NCBI RefSeq assembly: GCF_958979055.1
Contig: NC_084888.1
Coordinates: 5,226,001 to 5,290,000 of the forward strand
Source: Alnus glutinosa
Taxonomy: Eukaryota > Streptophyta > Magnoliopsida > Fagales > Betulaceae
Length of the DNA: 64,000 bases
Direction of reading: 5' to 3'
Shown: positions 1 through 10,933 of the stretch, piece after piece
Layout: the number at the start of each line of letters is the position of its first letter
Position numbering within the stretch: the first letter of the stretch is position 1
Made by a program: the position numbers and the translations under genes
Notes under the pieces: model-generated
Databases searched by the model: none
What the model was told of the DNA's origin: nothing
Seen by the model: the letters and a program-made list of their open reading frames with translations, nothing else

Positions 1-126
1 AAGGGGTAACGGTTTGAAAATGGAAGTTCCATGCTCTCTTTTGGTCGTGGTGGCATGTTGACAATAGCCGGTAGTTGATAGAAGAAAATGTAATTACCCT
101 CTTTTATTTTTAAATAGAAAAAATAT

Positions 127-948
127 GGTTAAATACACTTATAGTCCCTAAGTTTTGGAAACTTTATTTTTTAATCCCTAAGTTTCAATTCGCATCATAG
201 ATGTTACCTCAATTTTGGGAAAAGACCGAATTAGTACCTCAATTAAGTTTTCCGTCTAAAAACTAACGGTCCGCCACGTGTTAATCCATGAGGGTTGACA
301 CGTGTTGTAGTATAAAAAAATCAAAAGTAAAAAATCTTTAAAAATTAATTAAAAAATAAAAAAAAAATTGAAAAAGAGAAAGAAAAAGAAGAGGGATGGT
401 TGAGCCACCCTCTTGACCATGGCAGAAGAAAGAAAAAATAAATAAATTCAAGGGTTTTGGCCCTTGGCGGTGGCCGAACTACCCCCAAGGACCACAGGGG
501 TGGTTCAGTCACCCCATGGCAGGAAAAAAAAATAAAAAAAAAAAAATTCAAGAGTTTTGGATCGCTTCAATTTTTTTATTTTTTTATTTTTTTTTCTCTC
601 TCTCTGCCATGGGGTGGCCGAACCACCCATGGGGGTTGTTTGGCCACCCCAAACCGGTAATGAGCCACCCTCTTTTTTTCTTTTTCTTTTTTTAAGTTTT
701 TAATAATTTTTTTAATTTTATAATTAATTTTTACATATTTTTTATTTTTGTAATTTTTTTATATTGTGACATGTGTCAAGCCTCAGGTGTTGACACGTGG
801 CAGACCGTTAGTTTTTGGACAAAAAACTTAACTGAGGTATTAATTTGATATTTTCTCAAAACTAAGGTATCATCTATTATGCGAATTGAAACTCAGGGAC
901 TAAAAAATAAAGTTTTCAAAACTTAAGGACCAGAAGTGTATTTAACCC
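127..948. mobile_element. Non-autonomous TIR DNA transposon (~820 bp)
   Basis: Long terminal inverted repeats of roughly 170-190 bp: the left end (GGTTAAATACACTT...) returns as its reverse complement at 780-948. Between the arms lie low-complexity A/T tracts and GC-rich palindromic pieces of the type GGTGGCCGAACCACCC (about 460-650). There is no transposase; the short reading frames inside are low complexity and not genes. The long TIRs suggest a Mutator-like MITE, but the flanks are A-rich and no target-site duplication can be fixed. A related element lies at 18035-18591. Confidence 0.75.
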
Positions 949-2030
949 AGAAAAAAAAAGGCACCCATAAAATGTTAGAGTATGTAATAAAGATAAAAAT
1001 CATAATCATAAATGAGGATTAGATTACAGTAAGCGACGGAATTTGATTAGGATTATATTACAATTGAATAATTTCAAATCATTCATAAGCTTTATAAATA
1101 AAACATTGTTACTTTAGGGGTGAAAATGCGTATGCGGATTACCATGTTAAAAAGGGTATCGAATTATTTGCTATTTTAAGATAAATATGTTAAATTAGCA
1201 AACGTCTCAAATTTAAGTATCCAAAATACCCCTATTTTTTAAGGAAAAAAAAAAAAGATGGAAAAAATGCTACGATCTAGGTGTTAGTTAAAATTGAACT
1301 TAATTTGCAAAAATATTGATGCCTAAATCTTAGAAAATTTCTATAATTTTTTTAAAAAAAATAATAAATACAGGGGTATTTTGAGACTTTTGAAAACTTG
1401 AACACTCCAATTTGAAATATTTGCTAGTTCAATATCATTATCTCAAAATAACATATAATTCGATACCCTTTTGTGAAATTGTCCGCTATATATGTGTGTG
1501 TGTGTATATAAACATAACTTTTAAGTCCGACATAACTTTTAGAACTCGAACTTAAACATAACTTATATATATATATATAAAATATTAAATATACCCCATC
1601 ATCTTACCTTTATTTATTGGAACTAATATGACAATATCTATTCGCTTATACTAAATAAGAAAAATTGTACTATTTGTCTTTGTGGTTGATCTAAATTATA
1701 AATTATTTCATTTGATATCAAAATTAGTTCAGAGATCTTTATGGTTGGCTTAATTTACAAATCGCTCCCTGAAGTTAAATTCCGTTAAAAATTTTAACAG
1801 ATTCTGTTAGGCGTTGTGTTAGTGCCTATAAAATGACGACACTTGTTGATCATAATAAAAATAAAAATAAATATATTAAAAATATATATAAATAAAACTT
1901 AAAAAATTATTTTAAAAAAATTAATTATTTTTTTTAAATAAGAAAAGTTGCGACAAGTGGGCATTAGGAAAAGTTCGTGGCTGGTTGGAACAAGGATTGA
2001 CACCAGATGCACGTGGACGATGATGACACT
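949..2030. other. Gene-free AT-rich stretch with a MITE and a relic TIR
   Basis: No coding signal. It contains an inverted-repeat element at about 1149-1473 (left arm AAAAGGGTATCGAATTA, mirrored near 1450-1471) and, at about 1670-1830, one end of the ATTGCACC-type TIR family seen whole at 7831-8504 (shared words such as AAATTCCGTTAAAA). From about 2030 the sequence becomes homologous to intron 3 of the SDR copy at 6610-10213. Exons 1-3 of the first SDR copy are absent here. They may lie left of the window or be lost. Confidence 0.55.
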
Positions 2031-2688
2031 CGAAGTATTTAATGAATTGGAAGATGAAATGTACCTCATACCATGTTAAATTATCGATTATCTTAAAAAC
2101 TTACGCCGATAGAAAAAGGTTTTAAGCCCACACATGAGAGGGAGTAATTAAATAATTAAATTCACTATTTTCTATTAGTTTAAACTTTTTGAAAAATAGT
2201 ATAGTTGGTACGTGGAATGGTTATTCCATTACGAAAATGAATATCTTTTATTAGGAACGGAAGAAATTAAGTGGAATATAATAGCCATTCCCATGACCCA
2301 TTAGGGAATTGAGAGGAAATAACTATTCATTATTCCAAGTGTTATAGTAAAGGATAACACCAAGTTTAATCTATTCCACCTTATATTCTTAATAAAAGAT
2401 TTTTTTTTTTTTTTACTCGACTAGTCATTTCGCGTATTAAACGTATCCTAAGTTTGGTTAGGTGATTAGCTTTTTGGAGTTCATTGTTTTGCTTCGAATG
2501 AAATCCTGAAATATTTGGCCACACTATCATGGAAAATTTTACTAGGTGCCTAGCGTATTGGTGTCTAATGTCTTCAGACTGGGGGAAGGGTGGCTAGCTA
2601 TGTAGTACTGTTGAAGGGCAAATGGTCTGTAAACTGAATAATAACAACTTAAGAGGCAAGAGGAGAAAGTTTCTTCTCATTCATACAG

Positions 2689-3770
2689 GAAGGTGAGAAT
2701 GCCAAAATCGATTGGAGTAAAATACTGACTGAAAGTTATGAGTTAGCTGAAGAGTGCCTAAAAACAAACTACTATGGCGCCAAAAGAATGACTGAAGCAC
2801 TGCTTCCACTCCTTCAGCTATCCGATTCACCAAGGATTGTCAATGTTTCCTCTTCCATGGGGCAGTTAAAGGTATGAAACTACTACAAATAAATTTTTGA
2901 CACCTTTATAAAAGAATCAAGTTTTTGATTTGGTTAATTTGAATCAAAAGTACGTATATCGTAGACGATTCAACTTGAAACTGGCCTGCTTAAAGTTGAC
3001 CAAGTTGAGCCCCAGTCTTTAGGAATATATGATGGATTGCATGTAGTTGTACAACTACAGAACTAGTCTTTCATGTTACCTTTGCTCACTTACTACCAAA
3101 AGGAAGTTTTGTATATTTGCAAAGAAAAAAGGGTCCTACATACCTCTAATAAATGATCAAGATTTCTGTTGCCAATAATGATAGTTAACTACTAATCTAG
3201 GTTTTTATTTTTCCTTTTAAGCTAAATTAAGCACTACTATGTTTTTCTTTGGAATTACACATTGTCTATATTTCTAAACAAACTGGCGGGGTTTTACTTT
3301 CTAATAGAAGTGGAGTTTTTGTTTTCAAATTAAACTGTGATTGATTTTCTCATAAATAAATCAAAAGTTTTCTTGTTCTGCTGTTTTAGAGCATACCAAA
3401 TGAATGGGCTAAAGGAGTGTTAGGTGATGCTGACAGCCTCACAGAAGAAAGAGTGGATGAGGTATTGAGTGAATTTCTGAAAGATTTTAAAGAGGGTTCT
3501 TTAGAAACCAAAGGGTGGCCTGGTTTTATGCCCGCCTGTAGAGTTTCAAAAGCGGCTCAAAATGCCTACACAAGAATCATGGCCAAGAAGTATCCATCTT
3601 TCCGTGTCAATTGCTTCTGCCCTGGCTTTGTCAAGACTGATATGAATCACAATACTGGCTACTTCACGATTGATGAAGGTGCAGAAGGTGCTGTAAGGTT
3701 AGCGCTACTGCCCAACGATGGTCCTTCTGGCCTATTCTTTCGTCTGAATGAAGTGTCAACTTTCGATTAA
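2689..3770 (+). CDS. SDR copy 1, last two exons only; catalytic Tyr replaced by Cys
   Basis: Two exons are visible: 2689-2871 (61 codons) and 3390-3770 (126 codons plus stop), with GT-AG borders identical to the other copies. They correspond to residues 114-300 of the full-length copies: the TNYYG Asn, the NVSSSMG serines and the C-terminal CPGFVKTD segment are present. The YxxxK catalytic motif, however, reads CRVSK: the Tyr codon is TGT at 3537-3539. In classical SDRs this Tyr is the proton donor, so the product is probably not a normal reductase. Exons 1-3 (cofactor-binding TGxxxGIG, NNAG) are not found in 1-2688. The gene may be 5'-truncated, or its intron 3 may extend beyond the window edge. 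Reading frames are otherwise open, so it could be a recent pseudogene or a catalytically altered paralogue. Closest sister is the copy at 6610-10213. Confidence 0.75.
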
Positions 3771-3933
3771 ATATCAGCCATTTCTACAGCCTCTTGTCAA
3801 AAGAAATAAAGAAGCGAGTCATCTTGATTGAGAAAAATATATTACATCAATATCGAATGACTGCAGTACTTTCCTTGCATTTGATTCTCAATGTATAATA
3901 GGTTTCTTGAAGACCAATTTGTAACTTTATTGT

Positions 3934-3942
<9 letters not shown>

Positions 3943-3990
<48 letters not shown>
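3943..3990. repeat. (AT)n microsatellite in the SDR copy 1 3' UTR
   Basis: About 24 AT units follow a short CA run (3935-3942). It sits inside sequence homologous to the 3' UTR of the other SDR copies. Copy 2 has only a short ATATAT at the matching place, so this tract has expanded here. Confidence 0.9.
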
Positions 3991-3993
<3 letters not shown>

Positions 3994-4071
3994 GTATGCA
4001 GTGAGCAAGTTTTACACTTCGTGTATATCATGTCAAATATATGCTCTTTCTTGATACAACTTTTAAGAATA

Positions 4072-5080
4072 TTCAATTGTGCAACAAAATATTCAAATGC
4101 ATAATTTAAAGGAAAGAAATATTTTGTTGACGAAGTAGAAACTCTTATCAAGAGAAAAATCACTTCGAGACAGTCAAACTCAGAAAATCCACCATTTAAA
4201 AGACAAAGCTTGTTACAAAACACTTGTACTCACATACCTCTAATGCAGTAGTCATACCTTTAACTCTGACACGTACCTATACGTGAACGCTTTCCAACTA
4301 GACTTCATGTCTGAAGGGGTCTTTAATAAACTCCTTTAGCTTAGGGCTCCTCCATAAGCTAGAGTTCAATGGGTTGATCAAGTCACTCAAATAAAATTCT
4401 AAGAGAGCTAGCAAATATCTTTGTTTCTGCATAAACACCATCTCTTAGCACAATGAAATTTAATACCGAATTCTTAAAGAATACATGTCTAGAGACCTCT
4501 ATATATAAGCTTTAGAAGACCTAATACAACTCTGATTCGGAGTTTCTGGGCAGCGTCTGGACTAAGACAGTGGGCATCCGGACATCAAGTAGCAACCGAC
4601 TTCTTTTCATGCGGTTTCACGAGTTTCTTCATTAATCTTCAGTCATTGCGTCCGGACGGTTTCGCCCTAGCATCCGGATGGTTGTATGTTGTCTTCACTA
4701 TTCGCAGCATTCATTTTGCTGTTTGGACACCTGTGCGAACATGAGTTCCCTGCGGTTTGTGTTTGCTGAGGTGTTCAGAAACTTCTTCGAACACTAATGG
4801 GCATCCGGACGCTTCTTCTGGGTCGTCTGGACGATAATAAGGGAACCCCCTTTGCTGAGCTGTAAGTGCGTAAGAATCTTTCTTGACTTCCATAAATTGT
4901 CTTTCTTGATATTTGTGACATTGAACTTGTCATATTAAAACTTTCTATGTTGAGAAATAATCTCTGAATATTTTAAAGACTCTGAATAAATACGACATCC
5001 CTGTTATAATAGCACACTACTATAATAGTGATTTTATCAAAAAAAAGAAAAAAAAAAAGAAAAAAAAAAAGGTATCTAAT
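4072..5080. other. Uncharacterised insertion in the SDR copy 1 3' flank
   Basis: Homology to the SDR 3' UTR stops near 4072 and resumes (as a different remnant) at about 5083. The intervening 1 kb carries repeated CCGGACG/CATCCGGA words (about 4575-4830) that resemble motifs in plant LTR-type repeats, and ends in A-rich tracts. No coding domain, primer-binding site or paired LTR was recognised, so it is left unclassified. Short frames on the minus strand here look accidental. Confidence 0.4.
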
Positions 5081-5082
5081 AA

Positions 5083-5235
5083 ACTAACAAAGACCAATGT
5101 GTATAGGTAGTTTAATGTCACGTAGTGTATGCAGTAATTAATGCAACTTTTAAGAATGTTTCTGGCTTTGCCGAGTCTTTTGGTATAACTTGAATAAACA
5201 GAGGACATTTGTGAACAAACCACATGGCTAATTGT
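5083..5235 (+). pseudogene. 3' UTR remnant of a lost SDR unit
   Basis: This stretch (ACCAATGTGTATAGG... to ...GGAAAATGAATTAA) matches the 3' UTR of SDR copy 3 (about 17608-17952) better than that of copy 1, whose own UTR already lies at 3771-4072. Shared words include TTTTGGTATAACTTGAATAA and CAGAGGACAT. It therefore looks like the tail of another tandem unit whose exons are gone. Only UTR remains; no coding sequence. Confidence 0.6.
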
Positions 5236-5542
5236 TGGAAAATGAATTAAATAATTAAATAATTGTTTTTTATTAATTTAAATATTCAAGTCAGTTTTGT
5301 GTTTAAAAAAAGTTTATTTATAAAGAAAATTCACATTTGTCAGAGTTACCCACTTACCCTCTCCTCCAACTGGAAGCTGGGCTTTCTCAATCAGCTTGGT
5401 AAGGCAGAAATAAGACCAGAAGCTAGCGGCAAGGACTAAAGGCCCAAAACGTTATTACGCGAACGCTCAATTCCTTAGCAATATGGCCTTGTTTTATAAC
5501 TTACCGAACATAATAACAGTATAATGTTGTTACTGTTTACGT

Positions 5543-5573
<31 letters not shown>

Positions 5574-5885
5574 CAATTTTTTATATTTTTTACTACCAAT
5601 CAACATCAAAATATTCTCACTTTTTTCACTTTTTATATCACATTAATAATTTTTTATTATTATTCAAATAAAAAAAAATTCACTACAATATAAATTTTTT
5701 TTTACTTTTTTATACAAATTCTTTTTATTTTATATCACATCATCACTTTTTACTAATTTCAAAACTAATAACCCACTACTATGTTCTGTTTTGTATATGC
5801 CTTTGTCAAACAAGTCTAAATTGGGAAAGACATAACTCCATCGGCTAGTACACAAGTGACCGGACACTTCGACTTTCTTGTTACC
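5236..5885. other. Gene-free AT-rich spacer
   Basis: Contains a long T tract (about 5549-5573) and AT-rich repeated words such as CACTTTTTATATCACAT (about 5622 and again in altered form near 5735). It looks like degraded MITE sequence. No gene, RNA or clear element boundary is seen. Confidence 0.5.
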
Positions 5886-6253
5886 CGTTCACTAAACCCC
5901 TTCTCCCTCCCCTCCCCTCCCCTCCACTCATTTTTTCCAGTTTGTGTCAGTACCGAAAAGTGTGAAGTCTGCAAAAAAAACGAAAAAAAATAGGAATAAA
6001 CTGGTTGGGGGTAAAATGGGAATAGGATAAAATGTTGGCTTCTGCATTTTATCCTATTTCCATTTTACCCTCAACCTTTTAATACGAAGAACAAATTCAA
6101 GGGAATAAACTGAAATATTGAGGGTAAAATGGGAATAAAGTAAAATGTTGGCTTAAAAAAAGCCAACCATTCAGTAGTTTGATCATCCGTATGGACACTA
6201 ACAGGAAAAAATGAGTGGAGGGGAGGGGGAAGGGGTTTAGTGAATGGGGCCTA
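5886..6253. mobile_element. Fold-back MITE (~370 bp)
   Basis: The left end, TTCACTAAACCCCTT followed by a CCCTCC-rich run and ACTCATTTTTTCC, is mirrored at 6205-6253. A second inner palindrome (GGGTAAAATGGGAATAGG against its complement, about 6008-6075) is also present. It sits about 360 bp upstream of the SDR copy 2 start codon and so forms part of its distal 5' region. No coding capacity. Confidence 0.75.
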
Positions 6254-6609
6254 AGTCAGCTAACAAATCGCATAAGCGTGACTTTGTGATAGCATTTTTT
6301 TTAAGTCAATGACGTGACTTTTAAAACTATCACTTAATCAAAATTAATAATAATAAAAAAGAAAACACCCGACAAGGCCAACTGGCCAAACTCACCCAAC
6401 CCAAACCATAAATAAAGAGAAAAAAAAAAAATGAAGTTAGATGACAAGAAGGCTTGAGGAGTCAACGAAATTCATAATAATTGTAAGAGATGCTCTTATA
6501 TGTTTTCTTTTCCTGCAAATGTTAACAAACTAAAGCCAGCGTCAACGCATAACTCTTCTTCTTTAATAGTGCTTTTCATTTTTATCACAGTGTTCCGACT
6601 CTCTCATCA

Positions 6610-9600
6610 ATGGCAGAAGCAACAAAGAGGTGGTTTGCTTCTTCTTTTATGGTGTTTACGTGACAGCATGACAACCTGCATAGTTTTTTACTTTCTGTCT
6701 TTCTCTCTATATTCGTTTTAAATTTTGGGACCGTCTTTTAATTTTTTGTTTTTCAGGTATGCAGTTGTTACAGGATCAAATAAGGGGATTGGGTTTGGAA
6801 TATGCAGGCAGCTGGCCTCAAAAGGGGTCGTGACGGTGTTAACTGCTAGAGATGAGAAAAGGGGCCTTGAAGCTGTTGAAAAGCTCAAAGAGTGTGGGGT
6901 ATCTGATGAGCATGTGGTATTTCATCAGCTTGATGTGGCTGACCCTGCTAGTATAGCTTCTCTCGCAGATTTCATCAAAATCAAATATGGGAAGCTTGAT
7001 ATATTGGTAAGATTGAAAGCCAACTTACTAAAAATCTGTTCTTTCTTTTGTTTTCTGTTTATTTTGTATTTGGATGATGAATGAGAAAATGACCAATCAC
7101 CCATTTGTTAACTTGCTAAAAAAAAAAAAAAAAAAAAAATTCTCCTCTTGGTTTGTGGTATATATAGAGTATTTAGAAATAATTAAGACTTAGAATATGT
7201 TCGTTATTTTGTTTCTTGTTGAATTTTCAAGACACAATAAATGATGACAAATCTTAAAATTCTATGCAGGTTAACAACGCAGGGATTTCTGGAGCTGGAG
7301 TTGATGGTGATGCTTTAGCAGCTTCAGGTATTGGTGAGGTAATTAAGTTTTGTACATATGCTCTGTTTTTTCTTGGGTTAATTACATTTCATTCCCTCAA
7401 ATTACTTTTTTTTAATCACCGGTTATTCTAAAAGCTTAATCCGGTAGGAAAGATTGAATTTAATTATTTAATTAATATTCTAATGCTACTCCAGTACTCC
7501 TCACGTGTGAGCTCAACTCCACCTTAATAAATGAAACTCAATATGTGAAATATTTAATGAATTGGAAGATGAAATGTAGAAGTAGGGTTCAAACTCAAGA
7601 GTTTTGCTCTGATACCATATTAAATCATCGATTATTTTAAAAGCTTAAGCTGATAGAAAATGGTTTTAAGCCCACACATGAGAGAGAGTAATTATTTATT
7701 TAATTCATTAACTATTAACTATTAGTTTAAGCTTTTTGAAAAATGGTATGGTTGGTACGCAGAATGATTATTCCATTAGAAAAATGAATATCTTTTATTA
7801 GGAATAAAAGAAAGTGGAATATAATAAAGAGATAATTGCACCGTTGGTCCCTGTGGTATGCCATAATTATTTTTCACTCCTTATGATTTAAAAAGTGCAT
7901 GGGAGGTACCTGTAATATGCAATAATTACGTTTTACTCCCTGGGTCGATTTTTCGTCCACCATTTTGACGGAATCTGTTAGCCCTACACGTCAGCGCCAT
8001 GTGTCGCCAATAAGATGGCAACATGTGTCCATCTTCATAAAAAATATAAATTTATTTATTTATTTTAAAAAAAAAAACAAAAAAGAAGAAGAAGAAAAAA
8101 AGAAAAAACTGGCAGCAAGGGGTGGCCGCGCACCACCCCCAGAGGCTGCCGGGGGTGGCGTACGGCCACCCCAGTGGTCGGGGGTGGCCATACCTTTTGC
8201 CTTTTTTTGTTTTTTTTTTGAATTTTAATTTTAATTTTAATTTTTTTAAAAAAAATAAGTATTTTTATTTATTTTTTAATAAATTTATATTATTTTATTA
8301 AGATTGACATGTCAGCGCCACTTGTTGCCAATAAGATGGCGACACGTGGCATTTGACGGAATCTGTTAAATTTTTTTAACGGAATTTGACTGTAGGGATC
8401 GATTTGTAATTATTGCATATCACAGGGACCTCCCATGTACTTTTTATACCATATGGAGTGAAAAATAATTATGGCATACCACAGGGACCAACGGTGCAAT
8501 TATCCCTATAATCAACTTGGTGTTATCCTTATCATATACTCTAACATTTGGAATAGCTATTCTCATTGCCATAAGGAAATAACTATTCCTTAAATTGATG
8601 AATAGTTTTTCATCTCAATTCTTTAATGGGTATCCTTATCATATATTCTAACACTTAGAATAGCTATTCTCATTGCCATAAGGAAATAACTATTCCTTAA
8701 ATTGACGAACAGTTATTCCTCTCAATTCCCTAATGGGTCATGAAAATGGCTATTATATTCAACTTTTTTCCATTCTTAATAAAAGATATTCATTTTCCTA
8801 ATGAAATAACCATTCCGCATACCAACCGTACTCTTAATTAGTGTTTGGTTAGGTGATTAGCTTTTTGGAGTTCATTGTTTTGCTTGAATGAAATCTTGAA
8901 ATATTTGGCCACGCACTATCATGGACAATTTTACTAGGTGCCTAGCTTATTGGTGTCTAATGTCTTCAGACCGGGGGTTGGGTGGCTATGTACTGTTGAA
9001 GGGCAAATGGTCTGTAAACTGAATAATAAAAACTTAAGAGGAAAGAGGATAAAGTTTCTTCTCATTGATACAGGAAGGTGAGAATGCCAAAATCGATTGG
9101 AGTAAAATAGTGACCAATACTTATGAGTTAGCTGAAGAGTGCCTAAAAACAAACTACTATGGCGCCAAAAGAATGACTGAAGCACTGCTTCCCCTCCTTC
9201 AGCTATCCGATTCACCAAGGATTGTCAATGTTTCCTCTTCCATGGGGCAGTTAAAGGTATGAAACTACGACAAATAAATTTTTGACACCTTTATAAAAGA
9301 ATCAAGTTTTTGATTTGGTTAATTTGAATCAAAAGTATGTATATCGTAGACGATTCAACTTGAAACTGGCCTGCTTAAAGTTGACCAAGTTGAGCCCCAG
9401 TATTTAGGAATATATGATGGATTGCATGTAGTTGTACAACTACTCTTTCATGTTACCTTTGCTCACTTACTACCAACATGAAATTTTGTATATTTGCAAA
9501 GAAAAAAGGGTTCCTATATACCTCTAATAAATGATCAAGATTTCTGTTGCCAATAATGATAGTTAACTACTAATCTAGGTGTTAACATACTCTGCCTCTG

Positions 9601-10213
9601 TTCATGGATACTCCAATTAATGAAATCATTTTTATTTTTCCTTTATGCTAAATTAAGCGCTAGTATGTTTTTCTTTGGAGTTACACATTGTCTATCGATC
9701 TTTCTAAACAAACTGGGGGGGGGGGGGGGGGGGGGTTTACTTTCTAATAGATGTGGAGTTTTTGTTTTCAAATTAAACTGTAATTGATTTTCCCATAAAT
9801 AAATCAGAAGTTTTTTTGACCTGCTGTTTTAGAGCATACCAAATGAATGGGCTAAAGGAATGTTAGGTGATGCTGAAAGCCTTACAGAAGAAAGAGTGGA
9901 TGAGGTATTGAGGGAATTTCTGAAAGATTTTAAAGAGGGTTCCTTGGAAACCAAAAGGTGGCCTGGTCTTATGCCTGCCTATAGAGTTTCAAAAGCGGCT
10001 CAAAATGCCTACACAAGAATCGTGGCCAAGAAGTACCCATCTTTCCGTGTCAATTGCCTCTGCCCTGGCTTTGTCAAGACTGATATGAACCACAACACTG
10101 GCTACTTCACGATTGATGAAGGTGCAGAAGGTGCTGTAAGGTTAGCGTTACTGCCCAACGATGGTCCTTCTGGCCTATTCTTTTATCGGAATGAAGTGTC
10201 AACTTTCGATTAA
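6610..10213 (+). CDS. SDR copy 2: carbonyl reductase / neomenthol dehydrogenase-like
   Basis: Five phase-compatible exons: 6610-6629, 6757-7006, 7270-7338, 9074-9256 and 9833-10213, giving 300 residues, the usual size for this family. The 20-nt first exon encodes MAEATKR up to a split Arg codon. Visible SDR landmarks: TGSNKGIG (12-19, NADP(H) binding), NNAG (92-95), Asn140 in TNYYG, NVSSSMG (about 166-172), and YRVSK with Tyr224/Lys228. The ~55-residue segment between the Ser and Tyr motifs is the hallmark of monomeric CBR1-like enzymes (human carbonyl reductase 1, menthone/salutaridine reductases). Expected role: NADPH-dependent ketone/aldehyde reduction in the cytosol; the substrate cannot be told from sequence. 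Intron 3 (7339-9073) is swollen by nested transposons. Exons 1-2 and intron 1 are nearly identical to copy 4, but exons 4-5 match copy 1. The start was chosen because all three complete copies share it. Confidence 0.88.
7742..8830. mobile_element. Older TIR element in SDR2 intron 3, host of a nested element
   Basis: The left arm (GGTATGGTTGGTACGCAGAATG...ATTCC) is mirrored at about 8700-8830 (...GGAATG-type words and CATACCAACC). The same element, without the inner insertion, is in copy 1 intron 3 (about 2195-2400). It was therefore present before copies 1 and 2 separated. The middle is interrupted by the TIR element at 7831-8504. No coding potential; family uncertain. Confidence 0.65.
7831..8504. 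mobile_element. TIR element with GC-rich core, nested in SDR2 intron 3
   Basis: Terminal inverted repeats begin GATAATTGCACCGTTGG and end CCAACGGTGCAATTATC, with homology between arms over about 200 bp (CAGCGCCA..GT, CCAATAAGATGGC, GACGGAATCTGTTA). The core is A/T homopolymer plus a GC-rich block at 8108-8190 made of GGGGTGGCC-like units. No transposase. Members of the same family are seen in part at about 1670-1830 and 21928-22250. The long TIRs suggest a Mutator-like non-autonomous element. Confidence 0.75.
9715..9735. repeat. Homopolymer of 21 G in SDR2 intron 4
   Basis: An uninterrupted G run lies where copy 1 intron 4 has only a short GGCGGGG (about 3286). Such runs are prone to slippage and to sequencing error, so its length should not be trusted. 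Confidence 0.8.
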
Positions 10214-10670
10214 ATGTCAGCCATTTCTAAGCCTCTTGTCAAAATAAATTAAGAAGCGAGTCATCTTGATAGAGAAAAATATATTCCATCAATATCGAAT
10301 GACTGCAGTACTTTCCTTGCATTTGATGCTCAATGTGTAATAGGTTTCTTGGAGACCAATGTGTAACTTTATTGTCATATATATATTTTGTATGCAGTAA
10401 GCAAGTTTTTCACTTCGTTTATGTCATGTCAAATATATGCTTTTTCTTAATGCTACTTTTAAGAATGTTTCTGTTTCTGCCTAGTCTTTTTGTATAGACA
10501 ACTGTCGGCAGAGATTTGTGAAGAAACCATGCATATGGTTGGTTGGTAGAATCTTAATTTAATGATTGAATCAGAACTGATTAAATCAGAACCCGATTTT
10601 AGGTAAAAACATTTCATTGATTGCTTAGAAGCACGCTTAGATTACAGATATCAAATCCTCCATTGCCAAT

Positions 10671-10892
10671 TGATGCTGGCTAGTTTTTATCAGTTTTTTA
10701 GTTAGATTCATTTTACTTAAAAAAATCATATGTTTTGATTCTGACATTGGATCGAGACAGAATTGGTAGCTTTGAAAAGCTTATTCAGAGAGCTACAATT
10801 TTGTATTTCATAAAAATTTCGTAATTCCAACGTTTACTAGGAAAAAGTTGTCATTTTGTATTATTAGTATTGCAAAGTGTTTTTATTTTGTT

Positions 10893-10933
<41 letters not shown>

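Noticed and set aside
457-660. Small open frames in 345-660
   Set aside because: Low-complexity Lys/Phe runs made by A and T tracts inside a TIR element; no domain or start context.
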